The notes beneath the pieces are model-generated. The model saw nothing but the letters and a program-made list of their open reading frames with translations, searched no databases and was not told the origin of the DNA. The position numbers and the translations under genes are program-made. Source: Gammaproteobacteria bacterium (lineage in GTDB: Bacteria; Pseudomonadota; Gammaproteobacteria; Pseudomonadales; Azotimanducaceae). From it: a stretch of 5,763 nucleotides of DNA. Each line of letters opens with the position of its first letter. Within the stretch, counting starts at the first letter, position 1. Shown in pieces: positions 5,655 to 5,763 of the stretch. Where the stretch lies: assembly GCA_003228415.1 (NCBI GenBank), contig QIDL01000080.1, positions 1 through 5,763 of the forward strand, in the 5' to 3' direction.

Positions 5655-5763
5655 ATGGCCACGCCGCTGTCTGAAAAGGATGTCGAGCAACGTCTGACCA
5701 CCCTGAATCAGGGCTGTGACGTACCCTGGCGGTTTGAGGACGGCAAGCTCAAGAAGACCTACC
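5655..5763 (+). CDS. phhB: 4a-hydroxytetrahydrobiopterin dehydratase (N-terminal part, truncated by window edge)
   Basis: The first 36 codons of a gene that runs off the right edge. The ATG at 5655 has a perfect AGGAGG (5641-5646) 8 bases upstream. The visible protein begins MATPLSEKDVEQRLTTLNQG and continues VPWRFEDGKLKKTY. A helix with a leucine-rich pattern followed by a Trp and then a Gly-Lys-Leu-(basic) strand is the usual opening of pterin-4a-carbinolamine dehydratases. These recycle the oxidised pterin cofactor of phenylalanine hydroxylase and are soluble proteins of about 100-120 residues. The active-site histidines would lie beyond the window, so this rests on the N-terminus only. 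It follows the peptidase gene by 99 bp on the same strand and may have its own promoter. Confidence 0.75.
   Translation, partial: MATPLSEKDVEQRLTTLNQGCDVPWRFEDGKLKKTY

Overview
The window reads as chromosomal DNA of a moderately GC-rich Gram-negative bacterium, most likely a gammaproteobacterium. This rests on AGGAGG-type ribosome binding sites, periplasm-targeted redox proteins, a Tat-type leader, a glycine-zipper-like exported protein and a PhhB-type dehydratase. The lineage is inferred from gene types, not from a marker gene.

Layout: (1) Positions 1-188, minus strand: N-terminal part of a small exported protein, probably of the glycine-zipper 2TM type, running off the left edge. (2) Positions 189-484: an intergenic region between divergent genes. 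It holds three copies of TTCTTTGA at 10-11 bp spacing and an AT-rich, almost perfect 28-bp palindrome. (3) Positions 485-1202, plus strand: a four-helix inner-membrane protein overlapping a short XRE-type HTH regulator, an arrangement typical of a membrane-protein/regulator pair. (4) Positions 1340-3463, plus strand: a compact operon for a tryptophan tryptophylquinone (TTQ) amine dehydrogenase, closer to the aromatic/aralkylamine type than to the methylamine type: heavy chain, light chain, then a monohaem cytochrome c. (5) Positions 3460-4092, minus strand: an FMN-dependent PPOX-class protein that converges on the cytochrome gene with overlapping stop codons. (6) Positions 4137-5555, plus strand: an exported or membrane-anchored M20 metallopeptidase. 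(7) From 5655, plus strand: the start of a pterin-4a-carbinolamine dehydratase gene, cut by the right edge.

How the genes work together: the heavy and light chains should form a periplasmic quinoprotein that oxidises primary amines to aldehydes plus ammonia and passes electrons to a carrier, for which the adjacent cytochrome is the natural candidate. The maturation genes found in classical mau/aau clusters (mauE, mauD, mauG types) are not in the window. The light chain has Gly where an active-site Asp implicated in TTQ biogenesis is expected. The membrane protein/HTH pair probably controls its own promoter through the palindrome. The PPOX protein, peptidase and dehydratase have no evident link to the amine dehydrogenase beyond proximity.

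The most useful leads are the palindrome and phased repeats upstream of the regulator operon, and the unusual light chain and cytochrome of the TTQ operon. I found no RNA gene, insertion sequence, CRISPR array or convincing intrinsic terminator.
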